This document shows, piece after piece, positions 17,283 to 27,618 of a DNA stretch of 64,000 nucleotides. The notes beneath the pieces were generated by a model, which was not told the DNA's origin, did no database searches, and saw only the letters and a list, made by a program, of their open reading frames with translations. This DNA is from Ferruginibacter sp. (GTDB lineage Bacteria > Bacteroidota > Bacteroidia > Chitinophagales > Chitinophagaceae): the NCBI RefSeq assembly GCF_028288465.1, contig NZ_JAQBNR010000021.1:124001-188000 (forward strand), read 5' to 3'. A program made the translations under genes and the position numbers. Position 1 is the first letter of the stretch, and each line of letters starts with the position of its first letter.

Positions 17283-18647
17283 CTATTGATTTTTTAATCT
17301 TTTTAAAACCTGCTCACCCACTTTTGTTCCCTGCACCAATCCGTTCGTAATGGCATCCATATAATGAATGCCTCCGTAAAACCTGGAAATAGCAGCTTCC
17401 TCAGCGGCTTGTTTAAAAGAAGTGAAACTTCTGGGCGGCAAACCATACGATACTTCCACGCTATCTGTATAAGAAAAATGATCGCCGAAGTAGTGCGTAA
17501 GAATAACGGAAGAGGCACCGGAAGCGACCGAGTGTCCGCTCAGGTATTCAGGAAAAGGCGGCGTTTGCAATAACGGTTCCCATGTTGGGTCAATCAATTT
17601 TCTGATGGCAGTCTCCGGTCTTACCCGGTTGCTACGGTATTTCTCATCCCAGCAACAGATAAAAGCATCCATCAGGCCGATTGATACGCTTGCATACACC
17701 TGCAGTGTTTCTTCAAAACTCTTTTTTGCCCTGGCACATGCAATGCCTGAAATGCCCAGCCAATGTGCTCCCGGTGATATCTTTTTTATGCCATACATAA
17801 GATGGCCTCCATCCTGCACGGCAAACGGATTGCAATCCCAAAAAGATGCTATCACCCGGTGATCTTCCGGTAAAATATTTTTCTCTTTGTAAACAGCTTC
17901 TGCCAAAGCATAGAAGGGAGATCCTTTTACGCCGCTATATGCAACCGGCTGTAATGGTTTAAACTGACTGGCCGAGTCCAATGCAAATGGCCGTACTGTA
18001 TTAAAGTAAGGTTCTACCGCTCCCATAAATGCCGGAGGTGTTGGATACCAATACCCGTCTCCTTTAGCAGGCGTATACCTTGATAAATTGCTGATTTTAT
18101 TATACCCGTCTGCCTTTGCATAAGCCAGTATTTGCTGACTCACAGACATGGCATAATTTGTTGAATTGGTAATAACAGCTTCATCGATGCCTGTTTTACG
18201 GCAGGAATCAAGAAAATCTTTTTCAAAGGCCGCCAGCAGTGGGCCGGATGGCTGCAGCTTTTTGGCAGTTTCCATCATTGCGATCAACGCACTTAATTGA
18301 TTAGAATAAGGCTGCACAGGTACCGTCTTTTTTATAACGGGATAACCGTTTAATTTGCCGTACATCGATTTGAACGAGGGATCGTATTGCGATACAACCT
18401 CGTAGCCTGCAAGACAGGTATACGAAAAAAAACGGGCAGCCAGCGGCGGATTGGTAATATCCTGGATCATAATATCCGTCATGGTGGTAATAATCTTGGC
18501 CTGATCGTTACTGCTAAAAACAGGTTGTTTTTTTTGAGTACAGGAGGGCAGCAATGCAATTAAAACCACTACCGTAAATAAAATAGGATTAAAAAAACAG
18601 CTCTTTCTTTTATAGGATAAATTCACAAATTGTTTTTTCATATTCAA
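17283..18647 (-). CDS. Vanadium-dependent haloperoxidase / PAP2-fold lipoprotein
   Basis: A 454-residue all-alpha protein with a lipobox at LLPSC (Cys36). All residues that hold vanadate in vanadium chloroperoxidase can be matched with the right spacing: K336 and R343 in KYRSNRVRP, S370-G371-H372 in YLSGHS, and R422 and H428 in SRFYGGIHYMD. The same pocket binds phosphate in PAP2 acid phosphatases, so halide oxidation or phosphate ester hydrolysis are both possible; length and the helical N-terminal half favour the haloperoxidase branch. It is 51 nt downstream of one FG-GAP lipoprotein and 211 bp upstream of the other, all on the minus strand after susCD. Confidence 0.88.
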   Translation of the reverse strand: MNMKKQFVNLSYKRKSCFFNPILFTVVVLIALLPSCTQKKQPVFSSNDQAKIITTMTDIMIQDITNPPLAARFFSYTCLAGYEVVSQYDPSFKSMYGKLNGYPVIKKTVPVQPYSNQLSALIAMMETAKKLQPSGPLLAAFEKDFLDSCRKTGIDEAVITNSTNYAMSVSQQILAYAKADGYNKISNLSRYTPAKGDGYWYPTPPAFMGAVEPYFNTVRPFALDSASQFKPLQPVAYSGVKGSPFYALAEAVYKEKNILPEDHRVIASFWDCNPFAVQDGGHLMYGIKKISPGAHWLGISGIACARAKKSFEETLQVYASVSIGLMDAFICCWDEKYRSNRVRPETAIRKLIDPTWEPLLQTPPFPEYLSGHSVASGASSVILTHYFGDHFSYTDSVEVSYGLPPRSFTSFKQAAEEAAISRFYGGIHYMDAITNGLVQGTKVGEQVLKRLKNQ

Positions 18648-18698
18648 TCATTATAATTATACAATAAACCGGGTATTCATCATTGTTTGTTTATCAAC

Positions 18699-21600
18699 TT
18701 ACCGTGGCTGATATGCCTTTACCGGCTGCTGGTTGATGCCGAACAACAAAGTGTTGTTGATACTGAGTACACTCCTAACATCTCCCCAGATATGAAACCC
18801 GGACTGTTGCTGGCTGATATAATTAAAATGCCCTTTGCCATCACCTTTCAGCAATACGCCATAGTTGGCATCGTACTTACCAAAGCGTATACGGGCCTGG
18901 TTGATATTTCCGCATAACAATAAATCCTGTTTACCATCTTTATCATAATCGAACGCATTGATGGTAAACACCGGTGAGAACTGCGCCTGGATGGGAAGTA
19001 TCATTTTATGAAATTTTCCATCTGCAGTTCCTTCAAAATAAGATGTACCGAGTTCATTCGCCTTAAGATGTTTTGCATCTTTCAATTCATCTGCAGAAAA
19101 AATATCCTTCAAAGTTGTATTAGCATAAGACTTGTAATCCGTAAATCTTGGACGCATGATACTCATTTGTTCCAGCAATTCATCGCGGGTTACATAAGGA
19201 TAAGATTTGTGCTGTATGGAAAAGCAAAGGATAGGATCTACAGATCCGTTGTTGTCGAAATCTTTATAAAACATTTCAGCGGGTTCAGCATCACTTACTT
19301 TACACTGGGTGTTTAAACCCATATTGCCAATTACCAAATCGGGTATGCTATCGCCGTTTAAATCTGTTACCAGCAATTTGTTCCACCAGCCACTATATTC
19401 CTTATCGAAATAGGTAGTTGTTTTATTTTCCAGCTTTCCGTTTGCATTTATAAAAACAGTCACCGGCATCCATTCACCCACAACAATCAGGTCCATTTTT
19501 TTGTCATGGTTAATGTCCAGCCAAGCCGCATCCGTTACCATGCCAGCGTTTTTTAACTCGGGTGCTAATACATCTATTTTGTTTGAAAAATTACCTTTGC
19601 CGTCATTGATCAGCAAATAACTTTGAGGTGTTTCAGGGTATTGACCCGGGATGTTTCTGCCGCCTACAAAAAGGTCTGTAAAACCATCGCCATTTACATC
19701 CGCTGCCCGAACGCAACTTTTACTGCCTTTCATTTCCGGTAATGCATTACCGGCTTTTGTGAAGTTTCCTTTTCCATCATTCAGGTAAAGTCTGTCCTGC
19801 AATAAAGCATCACCCGCTGTATAATTATGATACCCGCCGGCTGCAACATATAAATCCTTAAAGCCATCATTATTCACATCAACAAACAATGCGTCTGCAT
19901 CTTCACCCAAACTATCAGCTGCAAATGCCGATGGCAATTTTTCAGTAAACTGCCCACCTTTTTGCTGGACATAAAGTGCGCCGGGTTTTCCACTGCCGCC
20001 CCCGGCAAATATATCTTCCAGGCCATCGCCGTTTACATCTCCCTTAACCATACAGGGACCATTAAACGATAAGGGATTTACCAACAGTGTCTGCCGTTTA
20101 AAATCGTTGACCTGATTTGTTGCATTGACATATTTTACAGGACTGTTAACTTCTTTAAATATTGGCTTTACTGATGCCGGTATTTTATAATGCAGTGTTG
20201 CATCACTTTCTTTTAGGATAAGCAGCTGGTCTGCCTTCACATTGGTAAGCAGTTGCTCTTTACCGCCAAGCCAAACAATGCGCAGCGAATCAATCAGCGT
20301 TTCTTTGCCTAATCCAAAATGCAATACAGGCGACACCGTAGATTGAAATCCACGGGCTGGCATTTGCTCCAGGTATTGTTTGTTATTTTTTTGATAAATG
20401 GTTACGGTTGCGCCGTAGCCATCGGTGTTTTTATCTGCACCGGTTAATTTAATTTGCAGGTAGTGATTCTGCGTTTGCTTCTCGCCGTTATTGCGATAGA
20501 TAAAAGCAGGCGTGTTAATGTTGTTTACGATCAGGTCAAGATCACCGTCATTATCAAGGTCTGCATAGGCAGCACCATTACTACTGGAAGGCACGGTCAA
20601 CCCCCACTGTTTACCTGCATCGCTAAAGGTTAAATCGCCTTTGTTTTGAAATGTATAATTAACCACGTTAGAGGATGACATTTTACTGATAATATCCAAT
20701 ACTTCTTCTTTTTTCAGCCGCCCTTTTTTTTGAATAAAATCATATTTGTATTTCAAAAAATCCATGTTGGTAAAATCCCTCAGGTAGCCGTTGCTGACAT
20801 ACAAATCTTTCCAGCCGTCATTGTCAAGATCTGCAAATAAGGGAGCCCAGCTCCAGTCGGTATTGGATACACCTGCTAACTGGCCTATCTCGCTAAAGGT
20901 GCCATCCCCATTATTTAACTGCAGCATATTTCGCATGTACTGGTGATGAAATCCCCTGCGCAAGCCCAGCTCAAATTTTTCATAATTGTCAGGAGAGAAT
21001 AATAGTTTCTGCCGCATGTTATCTTCCGGCAACATGTCAAGCGTGAAAATATCCGGAAGCCCGTCGTTGTTGATATCGCATACACTGTTGCCCATCGAAA
21101 ACAAACTGATGTGCCCCATGGCGGAAACAAGCTGATCTGTGAAAGTGCCATTTTTATTATTGATGTACAGGTAGTCCGGTACTCCGTAATCGTTGGAAAT
21201 ATAAAGGTCGGGCCAGCCATCCTGGTTGATATCGGCAATGCCTGCACCTAATCCGTAGCTAAGTGCAGAACTGCTTAATCCGGCTTGTGTGGTGATATCC
21301 ACGAAATGGTTGTTATCATTTTTAAACAGCTTTACACCGGTGTTATTATCTCTTTTTGCAAGTATTGCTGCAGTACTGGTTTCATCCAGCAAGGGTAAGT
21401 TGTCGGGATTATGACTTAACAAAAACATGTCCAAATCGCCATCGCGATCATAATCAAAAAAGTAAGCCTGGGTACTGTAACCGGTATCTGCCAGGCCAAA
21501 TTGTGCAGCTTGTTCTGCAAATTTCGGACTGCCACTTGCATCGTTACCGGTATTAATAAACAGTTGATTGGCCCTTTTAAAAGAGGGCATTTTACCGGAA

Positions 21601-22034
21601 TAACAAACATAGATATCCGTTTTGCCATCTCCATTTACATCCGCCATTGTTACACCTGTTTTCCAGGGACCGGGCCTTGACTGTGCGTTGGCAGCAACTG
21701 TAATATCCTGGAACTGCAAACCGCCTTTGTTGAGGTATAATTTATTATCACCAAGATTACTTGAAAAGTAGATATCCTGCAGACCGTCATTGTTAACGTC
21801 ACCAACAGCAACACCACCACCGTTGTAAAAATACTCGTAGAGCAGTACATTGGTGTTTAAGCCTTCTGTAAGCTGATTGGTGAAATCAACATGTGTATTT
21901 TCAGGCGGCAATAAGCTAAAAAGATGAGCCGAATCGGAACCAGCAATTGCAGTGGAAGTTTCATTATTGCGGCAGGCATTTATCATCAGTGCAAGTGAGG
22001 CAATGATGCAGGTTCTAATAATATTTGCGTTCAA
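18699..22034 (-). CDS. FG-GAP/VCBS-repeat lipoprotein with ASPIC/UnbV domain (CRTAC1 family), copy 1
   Basis: An 1111-residue protein with an export signal (MNANIIRTCIIASLALMINAC; lipobox Cys21). It has the same architecture as the protein at 13676: repeated DVNNDGLQDIYF, DVNGDGKTDIYV, DYDRDGDLDMFLL, DINQDGWPDLYI type motifs, an ASPIC/UnbV domain at about residues 525-610 (YGATVTIYQKNN ... LHFGLGKETLIDSLRIVW), then more repeats and a C-terminal DYDKDGKQDLLLCG. The paralogues agree motif by motif over their full length, so they derive from one duplication. A surface glycan- or partner-binding role beside SusCD is the most likely use. Confidence 0.9.
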   Translation of the reverse strand: MNANIIRTCIIASLALMINACRNNETSTAIAGSDSAHLFSLLPPENTHVDFTNQLTEGLNTNVLLYEYFYNGGGVAVGDVNNDGLQDIYFSSNLGDNKLYLNKGGLQFQDITVAANAQSRPGPWKTGVTMADVNGDGKTDIYVCYSGKMPSFKRANQLFINTGNDASGSPKFAEQAAQFGLADTGYSTQAYFFDYDRDGDLDMFLLSHNPDNLPLLDETSTAAILAKRDNNTGVKLFKNDNNHFVDITTQAGLSSSALSYGLGAGIADINQDGWPDLYISNDYGVPDYLYINNKNGTFTDQLVSAMGHISLFSMGNSVCDINNDGLPDIFTLDMLPEDNMRQKLLFSPDNYEKFELGLRRGFHHQYMRNMLQLNNGDGTFSEIGQLAGVSNTDWSWAPLFADLDNDGWKDLYVSNGYLRDFTNMDFLKYKYDFIQKKGRLKKEEVLDIISKMSSSNVVNYTFQNKGDLTFSDAGKQWGLTVPSSSNGAAYADLDNDGDLDLIVNNINTPAFIYRNNGEKQTQNHYLQIKLTGADKNTDGYGATVTIYQKNNKQYLEQMPARGFQSTVSPVLHFGLGKETLIDSLRIVWLGGKEQLLTNVKADQLLILKESDATLHYKIPASVKPIFKEVNSPVKYVNATNQVNDFKRQTLLVNPLSFNGPCMVKGDVNGDGLEDIFAGGGSGKPGALYVQQKGGQFTEKLPSAFAADSLGEDADALFVDVNNDGFKDLYVAAGGYHNYTAGDALLQDRLYLNDGKGNFTKAGNALPEMKGSKSCVRAADVNGDGFTDLFVGGRNIPGQYPETPQSYLLINDGKGNFSNKIDVLAPELKNAGMVTDAAWLDINHDKKMDLIVVGEWMPVTVFINANGKLENKTTTYFDKEYSGWWNKLLVTDLNGDSIPDLVIGNMGLNTQCKVSDAEPAEMFYKDFDNNGSVDPILCFSIQHKSYPYVTRDELLEQMSIMRPRFTDYKSYANTTLKDIFSADELKDAKHLKANELGTSYFEGTADGKFHKMILPIQAQFSPVFTINAFDYDKDGKQDLLLCGNINQARIRFGKYDANYGVLLKGDGKGHFNYISQQQSGFHIWGDVRSVLSINNTLLFGINQQPVKAYQPR

Positions 22035-22354
22035 TTGGACTGGTATTTTAATTAAAAAAAATCAACAAAAGTGTAGCTTCAAAAATAGCTTTTATTTCGC
22101 ATTATGCAGCGGCAAAGGAGCATAAAAATAGAAGCTGATAAAAAATTACTGGCAGTTAAAACAGCATGATTATAATATGAAAGTAGGCATCTTTTTATAT
22201 GTTTATATTATTACCTGATTCATTAACGACGGATTAATTTTAATCCCCGCCAATTGCAACAGCTTTTCGTAAAATGCAAGCGACTTACCTGATTAATATA
22301 TAAAAAAACTGCGCCGGTTGTTCGCCGGCGCAGTTAAATTCAAGGCATTAATTA
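22035..22354. other. 320-bp region between susD and the first FG-GAP gene
   Basis: Holds the susD terminator (22302-22335) and, on the minus strand, a TATTTTTG element (22087-22080) that fits TAnnTTTG exactly; a TTTG at 22116-22113 is 25 nt away, a little too far for the consensus. The FG-GAP/haloperoxidase genes therefore probably have a promoter of their own. Confidence 0.4.
22302..22335 (-). terminator. Rho-independent terminator after susD
   Basis: Perfect 11-bp stem AACTGCGCCGG (22307-22317) / CCGGCGCAGTT (22325-22335), 7-nt loop, and seven U on the minus strand (A at 22302-22308). It lies 20 nt after the susD stop. Confidence 0.9.
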
Positions 22355-24205
22355 CTAGTTATAGCCAGGGTTTTGAATAAGCTTGCTGTTCTTGTTCATC
22401 TCATCCAGTTTTATTGGAGGGAAATAAACCTTGTCATTCCAGCTTCGGTTTTCAACACCTTGTTCAATTTCCTGAATATGGTAGTTATAATTATAATTGT
22501 CTTTACTGTAGCGGTAAGTCGTGACAGTTTTTCCCGGTTTTAGTGTACCGGTTATCACCATAATTTTCACTTTCTGACCAAAATGTTCTGGCGCTATCAT
22601 CCAGCGTCTTGCATCAAAAAACCGCTGATCTTCAGCAAACATTTCAATATTACGTTCATTACGATACGCATCTACCAATGCACTACCGGATGCAGTAATA
22701 GCAGGCATACCTGCCCTGAAACGGATTTTATTGAGCCATTCTTTAGCTGTTGCTTCGTCTCCTGTCTCCAAACAAGCTTCTACATAGTTAAATACTACTT
22801 CAGTGTACCTGATCAGAATAGTCGGCAACTCTGATTTTTGGTTCATATCTACGATCGCCGGATTAGGATCCATCATTTTTCGGATTACGTACCCAGTTCT
22901 GGTACCATTCCAGTTTTCAATAGAACTGTTCCTGGTGTCTAATCCAAAATAGGGACTTGTTGTTCCTCCACCTGTTCCAGTTTGGTAAGTACCAAATTGC
23001 AATTCTCCAAAAGGATCAATTGCTGCACCATCTGTTGTACGTGGTTTCCAGGCAGCGCCATCATAAAAAACAGAAGCATAAAACCGTGGATCCCTGTTCT
23101 CATAAGGAGCAGCAGCTTCAGCTGGATTATTCCAATCGAATTTGGAACCGTCCATCATTTCATAGCTATCCACAAATTTTTGTGTAGGTTCGGTAGATGA
23201 CCATCCATGATAACCGTTGGGCATGTTATTTCGTGGATACCATGCACCCCAATCATCGGTGGCGGCATTAATATACCACTTAGCAAAAATGGCGTCTTTT
23301 TCACCACCCCCTTTTCCTAAAAATACGTTTTGATAATCCGTAATTGCACTTTCTTTTGACTGCGGTGCTGTAAGATTCAGGTTGTAACCAATACCGCCTA
23401 AATCTAATACTGCTTTAGAAGCCGCCTTTGCAGCCAGCCAGCGTGCATTCTGATCCCCGCTTACATATCCTAGTAATTCAGGATTAGAAAACCCGTTGAT
23501 TACTGCAGACTTTGCTTTTGCGGTAGGCATATCATGTAAGTCGCTGGCCGCATAAGTAAGTACTCTTGATTTAAGTGCCATAGCTGCGGCTTTCGTAGCC
23601 CGGCCCAGTGCCAATGACTTGCCATCGAGCAATAAGGCTGCTGAATCTACATCACTTACTATAGAATTCACACACTCTTCGTATGTGTTTCTTGGAATAG
23701 TAAAATCCGGACTGCTTAAAACATAGGAAGATTTAATAAGCGGAATAGCTCCGTAGTAACGTAGCAACTGGTTATAATAATAAGCACGCAGGAAATAAGT
23801 CTCTCCTTTTAAGCGGGCAACCATGTCTGCATCAAAAGGAGCCGTAGCAAGGTTTTCCAATGCCAGGTTGGCTGCTCTGATTCTTGAATACATATTTCCC
23901 CATTCCATCGTACCTAGTACACCACCAGTGTTGGATGGACTAATCGCCGATTCCATGATGTCTTGTCTTCCGAAATTAAAAAGGCAGTTATCAGTTTGGT
24001 TATCCAGGCTATTTTGTTGCAAGGTACCTTCCTGAATGCCATTGTAGATGTCGGTAACAAACATTTCCGAAAGAGCTCCATCCGTCCAGGTGGACGCGGC
24101 CGCCGCCTTATCCAGCGGTTGTGTGTTCAAGAAATCCTTATTACATGAAGTAACGAGGATCACTGCACACAGCGGTATTAATATTGTCTTTATTGTTTTT
24201 TTCAT
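22355..24205 (-). CDS. SusD/RagB-family outer-membrane lipoprotein
   Basis: A 616-residue lipoprotein (MKKTIKTILIPLCAVILVTSC, lipobox Cys21, then NKDFLNTQPLDK as in most SusD proteins). The N-terminal TPR-like part includes RLKGETYFLRAYYYNQLLRYYGAIPLI, the SusD hallmark, followed by NTYEECVNSIVSDVDSAALLL. The C-terminal RagB region holds ILIRYTEVVFNYVEACLETGDEATAKEWLNKIR, AYRNERNIEMFAEDQRFFDARRW and the terminal YFPPIKLDEMNKNSKLIQNPGY. It caps the SusC channel at the cell surface and captures the oligomeric substrate. It follows SusC after 10 nt and is followed by a strong terminator. Confidence 0.95.
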   Translation of the reverse strand: MKKTIKTILIPLCAVILVTSCNKDFLNTQPLDKAAAASTWTDGALSEMFVTDIYNGIQEGTLQQNSLDNQTDNCLFNFGRQDIMESAISPSNTGGVLGTMEWGNMYSRIRAANLALENLATAPFDADMVARLKGETYFLRAYYYNQLLRYYGAIPLIKSSYVLSSPDFTIPRNTYEECVNSIVSDVDSAALLLDGKSLALGRATKAAAMALKSRVLTYAASDLHDMPTAKAKSAVINGFSNPELLGYVSGDQNARWLAAKAASKAVLDLGGIGYNLNLTAPQSKESAITDYQNVFLGKGGGEKDAIFAKWYINAATDDWGAWYPRNNMPNGYHGWSSTEPTQKFVDSYEMMDGSKFDWNNPAEAAAPYENRDPRFYASVFYDGAAWKPRTTDGAAIDPFGELQFGTYQTGTGGGTTSPYFGLDTRNSSIENWNGTRTGYVIRKMMDPNPAIVDMNQKSELPTILIRYTEVVFNYVEACLETGDEATAKEWLNKIRFRAGMPAITASGSALVDAYRNERNIEMFAEDQRFFDARRWMIAPEHFGQKVKIMVITGTLKPGKTVTTYRYSKDNYNYNYHIQEIEQGVENRSWNDKVYFPPIKLDEMNKNSKLIQNPGYN

Positions 24206-24215
24206 TTCTGTAAAT

Positions 24216-27200
24216 TTAGAAGGTTAGGTTTACGCCTGTGTTGATAATTTTTGACTGCGGATAATAATGCCCGTCACTGTTTTGAGATTCCGGATCGTAA
24301 ATTTTCTCCTTAGACCAGGTAGCCATGTTGAGTCCGTTTACATATACCCTGAAACGGCTGATGCCTAATTTTTTTCCAATTCTTGAAGACAATGTATATC
24401 CTACTTCAAAGTTTTTAAGGCGCACATAGTTGGTGCTGACCATATAAAAGGTGTTACGGTTGGAAAAATACTGGTTATTTCTGTCAACTGTGCGTGGATA
24501 TACTGAACTTGGATTGTCGAGGGTCCAGCGGTGATCGTAAGTGTCCTGAAGATAATTACCTATCGTGCCTGTTTCGGTCTGGATAAACAATTGCGCACCG
24601 GTAGAAGCCTGGAACAATACATTCAGGTCAAAGTCTTTATACTGCAGCCCAATTGTTAAACCACCCTGGAAAGTTGGGGTCTGGTTTTTATCGCTTCTCA
24701 CTCTGTCATTTGCATCAATTTTTCCATCTCCGTTCACATCTTTGAATTTCATACTGCCTGGGAACAGCTTGCCTGCACCGCCTACACCACTATAATCAAG
24801 GGTATTGGCATCGACATCTTTCTGATCTTTAAATATGCCATCATACTGATAAAGTAACTGGGCATCTGGATTATTTACATCTGTAGGCATCGGCTTTCCG
24901 GTAGATAATTGGTAAGCTGGTCTTCCAGGAGTTTCATCCCAGAAAGCAATTTTATTTTTAGCATAACCTCCATTGATACCAACGTTATAACGCAGGTCAC
25001 CGATGGAATTGTTATAGCCTACTTTAAATTCCCATCCTCTGTTATCCACTTTACCAATGTTTTCAGCTGGTAATGTCAAACCAGTACTCTGCGGAATAGA
25101 AGCATTTCTTCTCCACAAAATTTGAGACCGGTGGTTTTGGAATACATCCAGTTCAACAGTTAATTTATTATTTAAAAAGCTCGCATCTAAACCAAGGTTG
25201 TAGTTATTAGCAACTTCCCATGTAAGGTTTGTGTTGGGAACACCGTTTTCGTGCAATGTTTGAACAACCTGGTTTCCTGCTGTATAGCTGCCGTAAGCAT
25301 AAGTTGGCAGATAGTCGTATTCTCTCAACACGCCACCGAAAAAAACCTGGTCGTTACCCAACTGGCCCCATGAACCACGTAATTTCAAAGAATTTACAAA
25401 ATTTACATTGTCTTTGAAAAAGCTTTCTTCTGAAATTCTCCAGCCTGCTGTTATGCCAGGAAAGAAACCCCAACGCTTTGCTTCAGGAAACATGTAAGAC
25501 CCGTCTTTACGCCAAAGGAATTCGGCAAGGTACTTTTCTTTATAGTTATAGCCCACCCTTCCGAAATAATTCAAACGGGCACGCTCATAAGAAGCACCGC
25601 CTGTTTGCTGGTTGGTTAAACCTCCTGCAAATAATTGATCAATCGCTGTAGAGGCATAATATTGACGGTAAGCATTAAAATAATTACCGTTAATGGTTTC
25701 TTTGGTTACGCCTGCCAATACGGTGATAGCATGATTGCCAAAAGTATGATCATAAGATCCGATAGCTTCCAGCATTACATTTAACTGATCAGTTGAGCCC
25801 TGATTAAGAGTGGCCTGTGTTGCAGGTCCTTTTTTAACCGCTGTCATGATGGGTGTAGTACCATCTGCTTCAAAGCCACTCCAATTATAGATATACCAGG
25901 GTTTTACCCATGTTTTAGTCTGCTGTATATATTTATCCAAAGACGCATTCAGGGTAAATTTCAAGCCCTTCACCCATGGATTGGTGATTTCAATCTTACC
26001 ATTGGTTTGATAATAATAACGCGTGTCTTTATCATATCCTGTCTGATTGGTAGTAATAACCACAGGCTGTTCACCATTTTCAATATCTGGTGCAGCCTGA
26101 CCATTTGGCCAAATGGCATTCTTAGTAGGATAGCCTCTCATCAGCATACGAAAAATCGATCCCGCCCCTTTTGTTGGGAAGAAACGATTTTCCTGGCGTG
26201 CTACAATACCCAATGAAGTATTGATGTATTTATTTACTTTGGCATCCAGGTTAATACGCATATCGTACTGCTTGTAGCCGGTAGCAGAATTTTTGTAATA
26301 ACCGTCCTGGTGATCGTACCCCAATGAAGCGAGGTATTTTACATTCTCCGATCCACCAGTTAACTGCATATTATCTTTGTTTTGAGATGACCATGGTTTC
26401 AGTACTGCTTTGAACCAGTCAGTATTAGGATGTCCCCACGGATCAGAACCATCAGCAAACTTCTTAAAATCATCTGGTAAAAAAGGAGCTGTTATCACAT
26501 TATTGGCAGCAGTCGTGTAAGTTCCTGTAGCCTTAAATGCGGCGCTTGCAGCGGCCCACTCAGCGGCAGGCAGTTTGTACAACTCTATTTCGTTTGCCAT
26601 AGTTGCATATTCCACCGCATTCGTCATTTTTGGCAACACTGTAGGAGCAGCCCAGCCCTGGTTATGACTATAAGAAAGTTCCGGCTTACCTGTTTTACCA
26701 CGCTTGGTGGTAATCAAAATAACACCATTGGCAGCCCTTGCACCATAGATCGCTGCTGAGGCATCCTTCAGAATTGACATACTTTCAATGTCCATCGGAT
26801 TCAAACGATCGATACCACCTGCACGGGCAGGTACGCCATCAATAACGATTAAAGCGTCGTTATTACCAAGGGTGTTAGATCCACGGATACGGATGGTTGA
26901 TCCATCGTAACCAGGTTCACCGCTTGCATTAACGGCCACTACACCTGGCAGACGGCCAGCAATGGAGTTGGTAAGGTTGGTTGCAGGCGACTTCGCAAGA
27001 TCAGTTCCTTTCACCACTGCAACAGCACCGGTAAGCGTTACTTTCTTTTGAGAAGCATAACCAACCACAACTACTTCATTCAGGTTGCTGGTACTAACTT
27101 TTAAACTAACATTAAAATTAGTTTTCGTTCCTACCGGTAATTCCTGCGATTCAAAACCAGTGTTACTGATGACTATCACCGATTTTGAATTTGGTACATC

Positions 27201-27452
27201 AATAGCAAATGCCCCGCTGGCATCTGTTGTTGTACCGGTTTTAGCTCCTCTTACCGTAACACTCGCGTTAACGGCCGGATTGCCTTTGTCGTCGTTTACG
27301 ATACCCGTTACATGCACTTTCTGTTGTGCCTGTACCCCAATACCGAGCAACAAAATTAATGATGCAAGGATAGTTTGTTTGAAGAGGCTCCTAAGCGAGT
27401 ACTCTGATGGGCTTAGGCTGCCTGAGCAAAACGCATTGGTCTGTTTTTTCAT
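24216..27452 (-). CDS. SusC/RagA-family TonB-dependent outer-membrane transporter
   Basis: A 1078-residue receptor. A long signal sequence ends at VQAQ (about residue 44). A carboxypeptidase-like regulatory domain follows (VHVTGIVNDDKGNPAVNASVTVRGAKTGT), then a TonB-box-like NEVVVVGY, and the plug with the SusC signature SIAGRLPGVVA, GSTIRIRGSNTLGNNDALIVIDGVP and DIESMSILKDASAAIYGARAANGVI. The rest is the 22-strand barrel ending in YYPQSKIINTGVNLTF. With SusD it imports a glycan or similar oligomer into the periplasm. A LacI-type operator lies 167 bp upstream. Confidence 0.95.
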   Translation of the reverse strand: MKKQTNAFCSGSLSPSEYSLRSLFKQTILASLILLLGIGVQAQQKVHVTGIVNDDKGNPAVNASVTVRGAKTGTTTDASGAFAIDVPNSKSVIVISNTGFESQELPVGTKTNFNVSLKVSTSNLNEVVVVGYASQKKVTLTGAVAVVKGTDLAKSPATNLTNSIAGRLPGVVAVNASGEPGYDGSTIRIRGSNTLGNNDALIVIDGVPARAGGIDRLNPMDIESMSILKDASAAIYGARAANGVILITTKRGKTGKPELSYSHNQGWAAPTVLPKMTNAVEYATMANEIELYKLPAAEWAAASAAFKATGTYTTAANNVITAPFLPDDFKKFADGSDPWGHPNTDWFKAVLKPWSSQNKDNMQLTGGSENVKYLASLGYDHQDGYYKNSATGYKQYDMRINLDAKVNKYINTSLGIVARQENRFFPTKGAGSIFRMLMRGYPTKNAIWPNGQAAPDIENGEQPVVITTNQTGYDKDTRYYYQTNGKIEITNPWVKGLKFTLNASLDKYIQQTKTWVKPWYIYNWSGFEADGTTPIMTAVKKGPATQATLNQGSTDQLNVMLEAIGSYDHTFGNHAITVLAGVTKETINGNYFNAYRQYYASTAIDQLFAGGLTNQQTGGASYERARLNYFGRVGYNYKEKYLAEFLWRKDGSYMFPEAKRWGFFPGITAGWRISEESFFKDNVNFVNSLKLRGSWGQLGNDQVFFGGVLREYDYLPTYAYGSYTAGNQVVQTLHENGVPNTNLTWEVANNYNLGLDASFLNNKLTVELDVFQNHRSQILWRRNASIPQSTGLTLPAENIGKVDNRGWEFKVGYNNSIGDLRYNVGINGGYAKNKIAFWDETPGRPAYQLSTGKPMPTDVNNPDAQLLYQYDGIFKDQKDVDANTLDYSGVGGAGKLFPGSMKFKDVNGDGKIDANDRVRSDKNQTPTFQGGLTIGLQYKDFDLNVLFQASTGAQLFIQTETGTIGNYLQDTYDHRWTLDNPSSVYPRTVDRNNQYFSNRNTFYMVSTNYVRLKNFEVGYTLSSRIGKKLGISRFRVYVNGLNMATWSKEKIYDPESQNSDGHYYPQSKIINTGVNLTF

Positions 27453-27618
27453 GATGGCAATTGTTTTTGGTTAATAAAAAATCGTTGATCTAAATTGATT
27501 GGTTGTTTTAAAAAGTGCGTTTATTATTCTTTGCCTTTTAAATTCATATGCCTGCGGGTAAAAATTCTGTTGAATTTTATTTATTTTTTATCACCCGTTT
27601 AATATATTGTTGAAATAA

